Shown here: positions 1-9,421 of the stretch, in pieces
Numbering within the stretch: the first letter of the stretch is position 1
Layout of the letters: every line of letters starts with the position of its first letter
NCBI RefSeq assembly: GCF_024181385.1
Contig: NZ_CP051305.1
Location: forward strand, 310,001 to 374,000
Length of the DNA: 64,000 bases
Source: Treponema sp. OMZ 798
GTDB taxonomy: Bacteria; Spirochaetota; Spirochaetia; Treponematales; Treponemataceae
Direction of reading: 5' to 3'
Made by a program: the position numbers and the translations under genes
Notes under the pieces: model-generated
Seen by the model: the letters and a program-made list of their open reading frames with translations, nothing else
The model's database searches: none
Told to the model about the DNA's origin: nothing

Positions 1-282
1 AGTTTTGGAATATAAGTATATAGGTTTGTTTTTCCAATCGGTTATTTCTTTTAGATGGTTTTCTATTTCATTTACAGGTATATTTATAGCGTGTAAAAGA
101 TGTCCTTTTTTATATTGATCATAGGATCTGACATCAATTATCAATATAGAATCTTTGTTGGAATCGGAATTTAAATATTCAAGTCTTGAGCCTTTAACAT
201 CTTCAACTTCTACTTCAATACCGCATGAAATTAGCGATATATTTACAATTAAAACAATAAAAAGTAAAAATTTTATTTTCAT
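1..282 (-). CDS. Rhodanese-like lipoprotein, partial (cut by window start)
   Basis: The reading frame is open for 94 codons from an ATG at 282 and runs off the left edge. An SD (GGAG) lies 8 bases before the ATG. The N-terminus is a lipoprotein signal ending in LISCG, so the mature protein is probably lipid-anchored. Residues about 45-94 match the first half of a rhodanese domain: a strand ending in IIDVRS, then HLLHAINIP. In rhodaneses the active-site loop follows a hydrophobic strand and starts with Cys (as in VYCRSG). Here the matching stretch reads IYLYSKT, with Ser in the Cys position, so sulfurtransferase activity is doubtful. It is probably a binding or vestigial rhodanese fold. The C-terminal half is not visible. 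Confidence 0.7.
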   Translation of the reverse strand, partial: MKIKFLLFIVLIVNISLISCGIEVEVEDVKGSRLEYLNSDSNKDSILIIDVRSYDQYKKGHLLHAINIPVNEIENHLKEITDWKNKPIYLYSKT

Positions 283-318
283 AATTTAATCTCCAAAACA
301 CTAAAATACGCTGAGATT

Positions 319-347
319 ATTATAATGACTTTTACTCTCATTGTCAA
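319..347 (-). promoter_or_regulatory. Sigma70-type promoter for the rhodanese-like lipoprotein gene
   Basis: On the minus strand TTGACA (347-342) and TATAAT (324-319) are both perfect consensus and are 17 bases apart. The predicted start of transcription is about 30 bases before the ATG at 282, which leaves room for its SD. Confidence 0.8.
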
Positions 348-356
348 AAGGGATGC

Positions 357-1832
357 TTATTCTCTTTCAAAGACGATAGGCTCATCACCTGTAGGTATTA
401 CATCATTTATGCTCAACTTAATTTTTGTCCAAACCATCCGCTGTACATTGTTTTTTTCACTTAGTTCAAGCAGATAAAATTTATTTGTATCCTTTTCCGA
501 CTTCATTTGAATGATAACTCTTTCATTTATTTCTAATATGTTAAAATAACCTTTTTCGATATCTTCAGACTGCTGAAGTGTATATGAGTTACCTAAAAGG
601 TCTAAAATGGTGTTATTTATCGATTTCCACTGATTTGAAGATTTTGATAAAATTTTTTTTGCTTTTTCCGCATTATTTTCCTTTTGGTTTGTGTTACTCA
701 AAAGTAAATTGGTATTTTTTTTATAGTTTCCATTCCAAAGAGATGCCGTTCCGAATTTAATTCTTAAAACGTCTTCTATTACACGCACCTGTATTTCGTC
801 AAGTCCCTTAATTTCTATTTCGACTCGTCTTACGATATTCGGAATTGACTTATTGTTTGTTGTAAAAAATAAACCGTATCTTCGGGGTAAGGTTGTTTTT
901 ATTTCATATATTTCTTCAACATTGTCTAAATTAAAAATAATATGACTGTCGTTTTTGTCAAAATATACGCTTCTGCCTGTTTCTCTATTTCCCTCTTCTT
1001 GAAACCATAATCCCGATAAAAAGTCGATAAAAGATTCCATATTTCCGCTTTGAAGTTTTCTTAAAAGCTGAATCTCTATTTTTTCGCCCGGAATTGTCCT
1101 TTGGAAGCCTTCTTCATATTTTTTTGTTTTTACATTCCATGTATATTCCGTTTCAATTTGGTTTAAGGTATTAGGTGCAGAAGGATCGGAGTTGTAAGTG
1201 TATACCCGATATGAAGATAGGCTTGATGCAGTTTCTTCTTGAGTTTCTATTTCCTTTATCTGAATCTGCATATCCGCATGTAAGTCAGCTATTTGATCAA
1301 GCTTAACACTACCGTTATTTTCTTTTTTGATGGTATGTATGGACAAAACCTGTCTGTTGTCCGATGTCATTCCCGAATAAATGAGGGATTTAGGATCTTC
1401 CGTCAAATTCATAATGTAGAATGTAAGAGACTTAGGCTGTGTGATTGTAGTTCTTATTTCTTCAACTCTGTCCCATTTTTGAGTTATCGGGTTTTGGATT
1501 GAAATTATAAGGTACAAAAAAGGATCTAATAGCTTTTTTACGGCAATAATTTGATCTTCTACACCGTCTTCATTTAAGTCATCTGAAATTGCATCAACAA
1601 AGGCTTCATCATTGAGCAGCTCTAAAAATATTTTTGCCTCCGTATTAGGCGAATCATTTTCGGTCTTTTTATCTGCTTTATCTATTTGTGAAGAAGCTAT
1701 GGGAATTATTGTTTGTGTAACAATCTTCTCTTCAGTTTTTGTGTTTGACCGTATAAACTTTAAGTAAATTAAAAAGCTCAACAAAACCAAAACAATAAAG
1801 GCTGAAGTAAGATACATTATCCGTTTGAGCAT
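357..1832 (-). CDS. Pallilysin-type (TP0751-like) membrane-anchored protein, tentative
   Basis: A 491-residue protein with one N-terminal membrane segment (about residues 7-27) and no lipobox, then a Ser/Thr/Asn-rich linker and a large extracytoplasmic part. Its stop-to-start gap to the upstream vWA gene is 31 bases, so the two are probably cotranscribed. In T. pallidum the vWA protein TP0750 and the adhesin/protease pallilysin TP0751 form such a pair next to cfpA, and the same order is seen here. The assignment rests on this synteny. The protein is about twice the length of TP0751, and I find no HEXXH zinc motif in it, so proteolytic activity is not supported. Residues about 82-96 (acidic, DDLNEDGVEDQ) resemble an EF-hand-like calcium loop. 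The ATG lacks a clear SD, and a later ATG at codon 6 is also possible. Confidence 0.5.
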   Translation of the reverse strand: MLKRIMYLTSAFIVLVLLSFLIYLKFIRSNTKTEEKIVTQTIIPIASSQIDKADKKTENDSPNTEAKIFLELLNDEAFVDAISDDLNEDGVEDQIIAVKKLLDPFLYLIISIQNPITQKWDRVEEIRTTITQPKSLTFYIMNLTEDPKSLIYSGMTSDNRQVLSIHTIKKENNGSVKLDQIADLHADMQIQIKEIETQEETASSLSSYRVYTYNSDPSAPNTLNQIETEYTWNVKTKKYEEGFQRTIPGEKIEIQLLRKLQSGNMESFIDFLSGLWFQEEGNRETGRSVYFDKNDSHIIFNLDNVEEIYEIKTTLPRRYGLFFTTNNKSIPNIVRRVEIEIKGLDEIQVRVIEDVLRIKFGTASLWNGNYKKNTNLLLSNTNQKENNAEKAKKILSKSSNQWKSINNTILDLLGNSYTLQQSEDIEKGYFNILEINERVIIQMKSEKDTNKFYLLELSEKNNVQRMVWTKIKLSINDVIPTGDEPIVFERE

Positions 1833-1863
1833 ACTTTGTTTAAATCCTTATTATCAATTATGG

Positions 1864-2526
1864 TTACGGATTATCTTTTTTGATTAAGGCTGTATTTTCG
1901 TCAGATTGCACCCTGTCCTTTCCTTCGTTTTTTATTAAATCCGAAAAAAGAGCCTTGCTTGTTTTTACAACCCTGTCTTGCAGGCCCATATCAACAGTAA
2001 TTTCATACCAATTATCGTGTTTTATAATTCTTGATTCAACTAAGTAAGGACTTGAAAACTTTTTTTGTTTACCGCTGTATTTGGAGGTTATAGGAGCATC
2101 TTGTTCAAGATCGGTGAGCATAAAAAGAACCTTATACCTTCCGTTTTCGCCTCTTTCATTTACGGCTTCCTGTATTTTATCGAGAGCCTTTCCTACATCA
2201 GTAAATCTTCCGTTCGGGCGAATTTTATTTACCGTTTTGATTATCCTGTCTGTGTCTTCTTTGTTTTTTACTTCAATTGAAACCAAATGCTCGGGACTTT
2301 CATAGAACTGATAAATGCTTATCCAGTCGCCGTTGATAATAATTTCACCGATTAATTCGTCAAGAACCCATTGTTTTAGACTATCAAATTTGCCGGGATC
2401 CTGCATGGATAATGACTTGTCAATCATTATAATCATATCGACAGGCATCGTTCTTTCGCCGGCATTTAAATTAAATAAAACTCCTGCTAAAAGCAAAAAT
2501 ATAAAAATAAGCTTTTTAATTTTCAT
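1864..2526 (-). CDS. Secreted von Willebrand factor A domain protein (TP0750-like)
   Basis: This 220-residue protein has a cleavable-looking signal peptide (residues 1-23) and then a vWA fold. The MIDAS metal site is visible: the DxSxS motif in MIIMIDKSLSMQ, a Thr in RFTDVGKAL, and an Asp in the strand MLTDLEQD. Such domains bind divalent metal and protein ligands. It precedes the pallilysin-type gene, matching the T. pallidum TP0750-TP0751 order, and the pair is divergent from cfpA. An AGGAG site lies before the ATG. The minus-strand DNA upstream has TTGATG and a TATATAAT run that could be its promoter. TP0750 has been described as acting on host coagulation proteins; whether that holds for this shorter relative cannot be told from sequence. 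Confidence 0.7.
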   Translation of the reverse strand: MKIKKLIFIFLLLAGVLFNLNAGERTMPVDMIIMIDKSLSMQDPGKFDSLKQWVLDELIGEIIINGDWISIYQFYESPEHLVSIEVKNKEDTDRIIKTVNKIRPNGRFTDVGKALDKIQEAVNERGENGRYKVLFMLTDLEQDAPITSKYSGKQKKFSSPYLVESRIIKHDNWYEITVDMGLQDRVVKTSKALFSDLIKNEGKDRVQSDENTALIKKDNP

Positions 2527-2605
2527 AAATACTCCTTTTTAGTGCTTTATATACAGTATTATATAACATATTCGAAAAAAAATCATCAACTTTAAATAAA
2601 AAGTC

Positions 2606-2633
2606 TTTACATTATGCAAAATATGTTTATAAT
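2606..2633 (+). promoter_or_regulatory. Probable promoter of cfpA
   Basis: TTTACA (2606-2611) and TATAAT (2628-2633) are separated by 16 bases, about 60 bases before the cfpA ATG. The leader ends in the SD AAGGAGA at about 2680. Confidence 0.55.
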
Positions 2634-2693
2634 TATATAGTAGTGATGTATATTGTAATGTAACAAAATTGCTAAAATTAAGGAGAGATAAGA

Positions 2694-4739
2694 ATGGCAA
2701 ATTTAGATCTACCACAGAGCCCTAATGTGTTCCATCCCGAAAAGCCCAGTGCTGTCGGTTCAAGAAACTCATTGGCTCAAGATTACCGTGATCAGCAGAA
2801 AGAAGTAAATCAGCTGATTGAAGAAGAAACAAATAAAGTGTTACACCACTTGACCACAAAGCTTCCCAAGGAAGTCCTCGAAAGATTGGACGTTATGGGC
2901 GGTGTTAAGGAAAAGCTGTATAACTACTTTAACCAGAACTACCAGAACATGTTCAACCGATACATGGTAACGGCTGAAGATGAGATGCTCAAAAAGGTTC
3001 GAGGTTTTATCGATCGGGAAGAAATGAAGGTTTTAGACCGCTACACTCCGAAAGAAATCGCAACCCTTCTTGATGCAGTCGGCGGTGCTGACAAGTTTAA
3101 CACAGGCGAAATCGAAAAGTCGATTGTAAACATGTACGGACACTTACAGGGCCATGTACAGCGCGGTGTTAATGATTTGGAAACCTTAACAAACTCATTG
3201 TTAAGACAGAAGACGGACGTAGGAGCCTTTGTTCGAGGTGAAAACGCATATTCAATCGTAAAGTGTGCATTTAAAGACAACCTCTACAAACCAAAAACGG
3301 TAACCGATGTTAAGCTTTCAGTAAACATTCTTGATACTGAACTAATCAGCCCGATCTTCCAGTATCAGTCAACGGTTGAATATCTTATCAAAGACCTCTT
3401 GTCAAATCACTATATGGATGTAATTGACAAGGAAATTGAAAAGATAAAGGACCGACGAATTGATCAGGGCTTGGATGAATTGTCTGACGGCGAGATCGTT
3501 TTTGCAAAAATCGACAAGGTAGGCGATATTACTGATGACGATGTTGAGAATCCCAAGAGCAAGAGATACGATGTTGTATCCAAGCAGCTTATGGAAAGAA
3601 TCAACAACTTAAGAGCTGAAATCGATCCTGAGACCTTTGATCAGCTTAACATCAGAGAAAACATCAAAAAGATTATCGACCTCGAAAACATCAGAAACCG
3701 CGGATTCAACACAGCTATCAACTCGATTACTTCAATCCTTGACACTTCAAAGATGGGATATCAGTACATCGAGAACTTAAAGAATGCCCGTGAACTTATC
3801 TTGCGCGAATATGATGACACAGATATCGCTAATCTTCCTGATGAAAGGTATCAAATCCGCCTCAAGTACTATGACAATGCTCAGTTGATCGCAGAACGAC
3901 AAGCTTATGAAGTAATGATGAGCTCTTTTGAAACTGAGATTCAGCACTTGTGGGATGTAGTACGTGCCACATACGACAAATCCAAGTTTATGACAAAGAT
4001 CACAGACTTTAACGATTTGGCTGCAAATTACAAGAAATTCATCAAACGAAAGTACAAGGATCAGTCAGGCGAACCTGTATATGAAGACACAGCTAAGGTT
4101 TGGGATGAAATCTCCTTTGTTAAGGCCCCCGAAACTGAAGTTGAAAAAATGAACAGAACCTATGTCTACGAAAAAGACAAGCTCCGCAAAAAGCTTATCA
4201 TCATGCGCAGAAAGATGAAGGATCTATATGATTATCAGTATCCTATCGAAAGACGTGTTATCGAAGACAGACTTTCGTTCTTAGAAGCCGAATTCAACAA
4301 ATTCGATTATTTAATCAACCCCTTCCACATCCAGCCCGGTCTCTTGCTTGATATCGATATTACATCTATCAAGAGAAAGAAGGCTACCTTGGACGGAATG
4401 GCCAACGTGCTCAACGAATTCTTGCACGGTGTATCAAAGGGCTTTGCCGACGCAGCATTTGCTTCGTTCAGCCGCAGACGATCCACAGTCCGTGCCGATA
4501 TCGCACAGAGCTTTGCTACTTCCGATGAGGATCCCAAAGCCGGTGAGATTGCAGGACGTTCGCAGTTTATCGATATGCTGAACAGCACTCCTGCTATCGA
4601 AGCTCCTGCAGCCGAGGCAGTAAGTTCTCCGGCTAAACGCAGAGGACCCAAGAAGGGCGCCGTTAAGGCAAAAAAGACAGGCTCTGTTGATGCAGGACGA
4701 GGCCGACGAAAGGCTAAGTCAGGAATTAAAGAAATTTAA
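2694..4739 (+). CDS. cfpA: Cytoplasmic filament protein A
   Basis: The 681-residue protein is recognisable as treponemal CfpA, the subunit of the ribbon-like cytoplasmic filaments that run under the flagella. The family length is about 680 residues, so it is full length. It has no signal peptide or membrane segment. Most of it is long charged alpha-helix with coiled-coil character, for example around residues 25-60, 290-420 and 480-545. The C-terminal 45 residues or so are basic and Lys/Ala/Gly/Arg-rich ([18 protein letters not shown]), set apart from the helical body. CfpA is known to be needed for chromosome partitioning and cell separation in T. denticola. A good SD (AAGGAGAG) precedes the ATG. 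Codon use is noticeably more biased than in the neighbours (GAC, AAC, CGA), as expected of an abundant protein. Confidence 0.93.
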   Translation: MANLDLPQSPNVFHPEKPSAVGSRNSLAQDYRDQQKEVNQLIEEETNKVLHHLTTKLPKEVLERLDVMGGVKEKLYNYFNQNYQNMFNRYMVTAEDEMLKKVRGFIDREEMKVLDRYTPKEIATLLDAVGGADKFNTGEIEKSIVNMYGHLQGHVQRGVNDLETLTNSLLRQKTDVGAFVRGENAYSIVKCAFKDNLYKPKTVTDVKLSVNILDTELISPIFQYQSTVEYLIKDLLSNHYMDVIDKEIEKIKDRRIDQGLDELSDGEIVFAKIDKVGDITDDDVENPKSKRYDVVSKQLMERINNLRAEIDPETFDQLNIRENIKKIIDLENIRNRGFNTAINSITSILDTSKMGYQYIENLKNARELILREYDDTDIANLPDERYQIRLKYYDNAQLIAERQAYEVMMSSFETEIQHLWDVVRATYDKSKFMTKITDFNDLAANYKKFIKRKYKDQSGEPVYEDTAKVWDEISFVKAPETEVEKMNRTYVYEKDKLRKKLIIMRRKMKDLYDYQYPIERRVIEDRLSFLEAEFNKFDYLINPFHIQPGLLLDIDITSIKRKKATLDGMANVLNEFLHGVSKGFADAAFASFSRRRSTVRADIAQSFATSDEDPKAGEIAGRSQFIDMLNSTPAIEAPAAEAVSSPAKRRGPKKGAVKAKKTGSVDAGRGRRKAKSGIKEI

Positions 4740-4771
4740 TTTGGAATTTTAGAGCTTAACTGATTAAACAT

Positions 4772-4803
4772 TAAGCCCCTGGAACAACCCCGTTTCGGGG
4801 GCT
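4772..4803 (+). terminator. Stem-loop after cfpA, partial terminator or processing site
   Basis: AAGCCCC at the left pairs with GGGGCTT at the right. An alternative inner hairpin (CCCC-GTTTC-GGGG) is nested in it. Only three T residues follow, so termination may be leaky. That would let some transcription continue into the next two genes while cfpA mRNA is the main product. Confidence 0.5.
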
Positions 4804-4824
4804 TTCGCTTAAAAAGGAGTAATT

Positions 4825-5853
4825 ATGGTTAATATGACTAATTTTTTTGTTCCGCTGGCTAAAAAGACTGATTTTAATGTTTCGGTTAAACATATTCAGT
4901 CTGTTATAGAAATTTTAGAGGACTGTGATCCCAAAGAGAATATTGCGGACAAGATAAATCTTATGATAAGAGAACAGACGATAAAGCCCGAGCAGGTTAG
5001 GGCTATTCTTTCGGTTTCTCTGCTTGATAAATGGAATTATAAAGTTGTATCTGAAAATTTGAAATTTATTTTGGATGACGCATCCTCCTTTGTTGCTGAG
5101 GTTGCCAAATGGACCGGTATTGATTTAGTCTTCGCTTACGATCATCCGGATCTGGGTTTTATTGTTATAAATCCTAAAAACCCTGCGGCTGCCCAAGTTA
5201 TTCAGGGCTTTAGAAAAAATGAGCTTCTTCTAATATTTGTAGGAAAACAAGACAAGGGTACTGTTGATGCAGGTCTTGCCGATTCCGTTATTTCTGCTAT
5301 TCATAAACTATTTGAAAAAAAAGCTTGCTCGGTACCTGCATCCGTAAAAGCAGGTCCCTTTATATATGTTGAACCAAAAAAAGCTGTTACTGTAAAAGTT
5401 AAGAAAGCTGTTGCTAAAAGACCCGGTAAAAAAGCTCCGGCTCCGTCTGCTCCTGTTGCAAAGGCTCAGGCAAGTTCAGTTCCCTCACATTTGGAACGCC
5501 CGTCAGCCGTATCCACAGGACCAAAAAAGATGTCGCAGCTTGTTTCCGTTCCTGTTTCAAATGAGCTATTCCATAACGGAAATGTTGAAGCATGGAAGCG
5601 AATTATAAGAAGTTATACTGCAAAATATCAAGATGCTGAAGTTATGGTATACTATGACGGAGAGCGTATTGTAGATATAAATACCTTATTTAAATGGGGA
5701 AAGGTTAAACATGGAAGTACAATCCAATTTTCCGTTTCTGCACAAGAAATAAACGACCTTTCAAAGTTGTCAAAATATTTTAGGCAGGGAGCCAGTCCCA
5801 TGTTTGAAGCATTTTTGCGCGGATCTCCGGATACCGTATTAAATCTATTTTAA
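4825..5853 (+). CDS. Unrecognised protein between cfpA and the PPDK-like gene
   Basis: The 342-residue product is not one I can place in a named family. The N-terminal part (about 1-175) is a mixed alpha/beta soluble domain. A basic linker rich in Lys, Ala and Pro follows at about 180-225 (KKAVAKRPGKKAP). The C-terminal domain (about 235-342) is compact. No signal peptide or membrane segment is seen. It starts 23 bases after the cfpA stem-loop with SD AAGGAG and ends 10 bases before the next gene, so it is probably cotranscribed with the PPDK-like gene. The same gene order is recalled for T. pallidum (TP0748-TP0747-TP0746), which suggests a conserved link to the filament or to the kinase. Its function is unknown. 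Confidence 0.75.
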   Translation: MVNMTNFFVPLAKKTDFNVSVKHIQSVIEILEDCDPKENIADKINLMIREQTIKPEQVRAILSVSLLDKWNYKVVSENLKFILDDASSFVAEVAKWTGIDLVFAYDHPDLGFIVINPKNPAAAQVIQGFRKNELLLIFVGKQDKGTVDAGLADSVISAIHKLFEKKACSVPASVKAGPFIYVEPKKAVTVKVKKAVAKRPGKKAPAPSAPVAKAQASSVPSHLERPSAVSTGPKKMSQLVSVPVSNELFHNGNVEAWKRIIRSYTAKYQDAEVMVYYDGERIVDINTLFKWGKVKHGSTIQFSVSAQEINDLSKLSKYFRQGASPMFEAFLRGSPDTVLNLF

Positions 5854-5863
5854 GGAGTAAAAA

Positions 5864-8659
5864 ATGAAAATTTCAAACAATATACATTTTTTTAACAGTA
5901 AAGAGACAGTCAGTAAAAAAGTTGACAAGAATTTATTGGGTATCCGAGGAAGACAGGCAAACGAATTTGCAGAACTGAAACTTCCAATCTTGCCGGGTAT
6001 TATAATCGATGCTTCTGTGATGCAGGATATAGGCGATATAAATATATATTCCGAAATATCTCCATATTTAAGTAAATTCGGCTCAGAAGTAAAAAAGACA
6101 TACGGCGATGCTGACTCTCCCTTGCTTTTAAAATTAGTTATTTCGCCTAACATGCTTATTACCAGTTACCCGACCTTGCATAACTTCGGTCTTACTAAGG
6201 ATACGGTAATAGGATTTCAAGAAAATGTAGGAGAAGATTTTGCCGCAAATGAGGTTCTCTTTTTGCTTAACGGTATTTTAACCGTTGTCCTAAAGATAGA
6301 GGAGCTGGAAGAAAACGAAAAGAAGGTTTCAGAGTTGGAAAAGGCCTTACAGGAAATCAAATCAACAATGAATACAGGTAAAATGAATGTAAAGCCCGGT
6401 GCCATAATGGATAAATATGCCAAATTTTTACCAGCTCGCTTCTTTGATGATTACAAGGTACAGCTCGAAGAGTCTATCCGCCTTATCGGCCGGCTTTTAA
6501 CCCTTGAAGAAGATACCGATCATGATGTTGCTCTTTTGATTCAGCCCATGGTCTACGGCAACTACGGCAAAGATTCATATTCAGGTTCTTTCTTCAGCCG
6601 CAATATTGTAAACGGCGAGAAAAAATTGCAGGGTCAATTCTTTGCCGAAAAATTCAATGAGGTAAATGCAGAAGGTAAGGATATAAACTCCATCAAGCCC
6701 GAATACCTAAAGCACCTCCAGCAGATTGCATGGCAGCTTGAAGATTATACAAAGGATATCCGCAATATCCGCTTTACAATCGAGGCAGGAAGACTTTGGC
6801 TTATCGAACAAAAATCCGTTGAGGCTAAGAGCACAATCTCAATGGTTCAGATTTTACTTGATTTGTACAACAGAAAGATTGTAGATGCAGAATATGTTGT
6901 TCGCGCCGTTAAGCCCGGCCAATTGAACGAGATTTTGCATCCCGTTATCGATATTATGAGCACAAAGGGAATGAAGTCTTCAAAGGGCGGTATAGCAGGA
7001 GCTCCCGGAGCTGCTGTAGGAAGGGTCTATTTTACGGCCGACTCCCTTATCGAAGCTCAAAGAGCGGCCAAGCTCCAGGGCATGGATACAAGGTGTATTC
7101 TCTGTATGCCTGCAACCTACGCAGGAGATGTAAAGGGAATTGAAGTTTCTACAGGCGTTATATCGAACGAGGGCGGTTACTCGGCCCATGCTTCAGTTGT
7201 TGCCAGACAGTACGGTAAAATATCTCTTGTCCGCCCAGATATGAAGATAATAGGAAAAAAAGCCGTTATTGATGGCGTTACAATAAATGAAGGCGACTAT
7301 ATTACCCTAAATGTTCCTTATTACGGCGACTCTACCGTTTATTTCGGTGAGGCTAAGCTCATTGAACCTGATCCGGAAACATCAGGCCTTTTAGACTTTA
7401 TAAGCCTTGCAAAGAGCTTCTTATCCAACTTCCATGTAAGGGCCAATGCCGACAGTCCCCGCGATGCCCAGCTAGCCTTGGAGTTCGGTGCTGAGGGTAT
7501 AGGTCTTTGCCGAACCGAGCATATGTTCTTTAATGAAAAGAGAATAAATGCCTTCCGCGAAATGATTTTAGCTCCAAGCGAAGTTGAAAGAAAGAAGGTT
7601 CTTGATAAACTTCAAAAAGTTCAAACTGAAGATTTCTACGGTATCTTTAAGGCTATGAACGGCAAGGAGGTTACTATCCGCTTGTTGGATGCTCCATTGC
7701 ACGAATTCCTTCCTCATAATGAGGTTGAGCTTGACGGCTTTGTAAAATACTTGACGGCTCAAAAGAAAAAGGTAAGCAAAAAAGATCTGGCTGAAGAAAT
7801 TGAGAAACTTTCCGAAATCAACCCCATGCTTGGTCACAGAGGCTGCCGAATTGCAATAACATATCCCGAAATTTATGCTATGCAGATCAGGGCTATCTTT
7901 GAAGCCGCATACAAGCTTAAAAAGGAAAAAATGGATGTCCGTCCTGAAATTATGATTCCTCTTATCATGAACTTTAGGGAATTAAAGCAAATTGTTTATG
8001 GAAAAAAGATCGAGGGACACACCTATGCAGGTATAGCTACTATTGCCGATGAGGTAAAATCTGCCGTAAAGGGCGGCGACCTTGAATATAAGGTCGGAAC
8101 TATGATCGAGCTTCCTGCCTCAGCCTTAAGTGCTGATGAGATTGCAAAATATGCACAGTTCTTCTCTTTCGGAACAAATGACCTGACTCAGACAACCTTA
8201 GGTCTTTCGAGGGATGACTTTAACAGCTTTATGCCTGACTATACCATGTACGATCTTATCGACGGAAACCCCTTTGCCGTTCTTGACAGCCGGGTAAGGG
8301 ATTTAATCGAAATAGCAATTCAGCGCGGAAAACTTACCCGCCCCGATTTACATCTGGGGCTTTGCGGTGAACACGGTGCCCGTCCCGAAAACGTACGCTT
8401 CTGTATGGAAGCGGGACTGAACTATGTTTCATGTTCATCCTATTCCGTACCTATTGCCTTGCTTTCGATTGCACAAGCCGAGCTTGAAAATGCAGAAAAG
8501 GCCGGAATAAAACTTGAGCCTAAAGCTCATGTTTCGCGAAAGCCTTCTTCGGCAGCATCTAAGCCGGCCGAAAAAAAGACGGCCCCAGCTAAAAAAACTG
8601 CGGCCAAAAAGCCTGCAGCAGCAAAAAAGGCCGCGCCGGCTAAAAAGAAGTCTAAGTAG
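5864..8659 (+). CDS. ppdK: Pyruvate phosphate dikinase-like protein with divergent ATP-binding domain
   Basis: 931 residues against about 875 for usual PPDK. The enzyme interconverts pyruvate, ATP and Pi with PEP, AMP and PPi. The middle swivelling domain keeps its phosphate-carrier His in GGYSAHASVVAR (about residue 445). The C-terminal PEP/pyruvate barrel is intact: GIGLCRTEHMFF, IRLLDAPLHEF, NPMLGHRGCRI, FFSFGTNDLTQ, and the Cys of YVSCSSY. The N-terminal nucleotide-binding domain is far less canonical. The usual SVRSGA-type loop reads KLVISPNM, and the end of the ATP-grasp fold reads LIEQKS where LQTR is usual. ATP use may therefore be altered or lost. The last 45 residues or so are a Lys/Ala/Pro tail not found in typical PPDK. 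SD AAGGAG precedes the ATG, 10 bases after the previous gene. Confidence 0.85.
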   Translation: MKISNNIHFFNSKETVSKKVDKNLLGIRGRQANEFAELKLPILPGIIIDASVMQDIGDINIYSEISPYLSKFGSEVKKTYGDADSPLLLKLVISPNMLITSYPTLHNFGLTKDTVIGFQENVGEDFAANEVLFLLNGILTVVLKIEELEENEKKVSELEKALQEIKSTMNTGKMNVKPGAIMDKYAKFLPARFFDDYKVQLEESIRLIGRLLTLEEDTDHDVALLIQPMVYGNYGKDSYSGSFFSRNIVNGEKKLQGQFFAEKFNEVNAEGKDINSIKPEYLKHLQQIAWQLEDYTKDIRNIRFTIEAGRLWLIEQKSVEAKSTISMVQILLDLYNRKIVDAEYVVRAVKPGQLNEILHPVIDIMSTKGMKSSKGGIAGAPGAAVGRVYFTADSLIEAQRAAKLQGMDTRCILCMPATYAGDVKGIEVSTGVISNEGGYSAHASVVARQYGKISLVRPDMKIIGKKAVIDGVTINEGDYITLNVPYYGDSTVYFGEAKLIEPDPETSGLLDFISLAKSFLSNFHVRANADSPRDAQLALEFGAEGIGLCRTEHMFFNEKRINAFREMILAPSEVERKKVLDKLQKVQTEDFYGIFKAMNGKEVTIRLLDAPLHEFLPHNEVELDGFVKYLTAQKKKVSKKDLAEEIEKLSEINPMLGHRGCRIAITYPEIYAMQIRAIFEAAYKLKKEKMDVRPEIMIPLIMNFRELKQIVYGKKIEGHTYAGIATIADEVKSAVKGGDLEYKVGTMIELPASALSADEIAKYAQFFSFGTNDLTQTTLGLSRDDFNSFMPDYTMYDLIDGNPFAVLDSRVRDLIEIAIQRGKLTRPDLHLGLCGEHGARPENVRFCMEAGLNYVSCSSYSVPIALLSIAQAELENAEKAGIKLEPKAHVSRKPSSAASKPAEKKTAPAKKTAAKKPAAAKKAAPAKKKSK

Positions 8660-8669
8660 TATCTAAATT

Positions 8670-8693
8670 AAACGGCTCCGTATGGAGCCGTTT
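8670..8693 (+). terminator. Rho-independent terminator after ppdK
   Basis: AAACGGCTCC (8670-8679) pairs with GGAGCCGTTT (8684-8693) around a 4-base loop, and one more T then TAAAT follows. It closes the cfpA-ppdK transcription unit. Confidence 0.85.
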
Positions 8694-8722
8694 TAAATTC
8701 ATCTTAATTTTAGGAGTGTTTT

Positions 8723-9400
8723 ATGGAATACAAAATAATAGGAGAGTCCTTTCCGGCTGTTATATGTAGACTTAGAGCCGGAGAAACAATGATAAGTCAG
8801 TCAGGCGGAATGGCATGGATGAGTGAAGGCGTTTCTATGGAAACATCTGCAGGAGGCTTGGGAAAGGCCCTAGGCAGGATGTTTTCAGGAGAAAGTCTCT
8901 TTTTAAACAAGTATACGGCACAGTCTGAAGGCGAAATTTCTTTTGCATCAAGATTCCCTGGAACAATTAGAGCTGTCGAGATAAACTCAGGCTCTTCGTT
9001 AATTGTTCAAAAAACTGCTTTTTTGGCTTCTACGGAAGGTGTCGAGCTTTCAATCCATTTTCAAAAGAAATTGGGAGCCGGTTTTTTTGGGGGAGAAGGC
9101 TTTATTATGCAGAAGCTTTCAGGTACCGGAACTGCCTTTATAGAGATTGACGGATCCGCAGTAGAATATACCTTGGGTGCCGGTGAATCTATGATCTTGG
9201 ATACAGGTTACCTTGCAGCTATGGAAGATACCTGCTCAATGGAAATACAGATGATAAAGGGAGTTAAAAATATGCTTTTCGGCGGAGAAGGTTTGTTTAA
9301 TACCAAGGTTACAGGCCCGGGAAAAATTATTATTCAGACCATGCCTATTTATGCCGTTGCAGAAATTCTAAGACCTTTTTTTGCAGGTATAAAGTCCTAG
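8723..9400 (+). CDS. AIM24/TIGR00266 family protein
   Basis: This 225-residue protein is built of Gly-rich beta repeats with the features of the TIGR00266/AIM24 family. They include an N-terminal ESFPAVICRLRAGETM, a SGGMAWMSEGV stretch and repeated GGEGFIMQKLSG-like and GGEGLFNTKVTG motifs. The family folds as a double-stranded beta-helix barrel. Its biochemical role is not settled in bacteria. No signal peptide is present, so it is probably cytoplasmic. SD TAGGAG lies before the ATG. It is followed 21 bases later by the DUF4954 gene, so the two may be cotranscribed. Confidence 0.8.
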   Translation: MEYKIIGESFPAVICRLRAGETMISQSGGMAWMSEGVSMETSAGGLGKALGRMFSGESLFLNKYTAQSEGEISFASRFPGTIRAVEINSGSSLIVQKTAFLASTEGVELSIHFQKKLGAGFFGGEGFIMQKLSGTGTAFIEIDGSAVEYTLGAGESMILDTGYLAAMEDTCSMEIQMIKGVKNMLFGGEGLFNTKVTGPGKIIIQTMPIYAVAEILRPFFAGIKS

Positions 9401-9421
9401 AAAATTGAGTTGGAGACTTCT

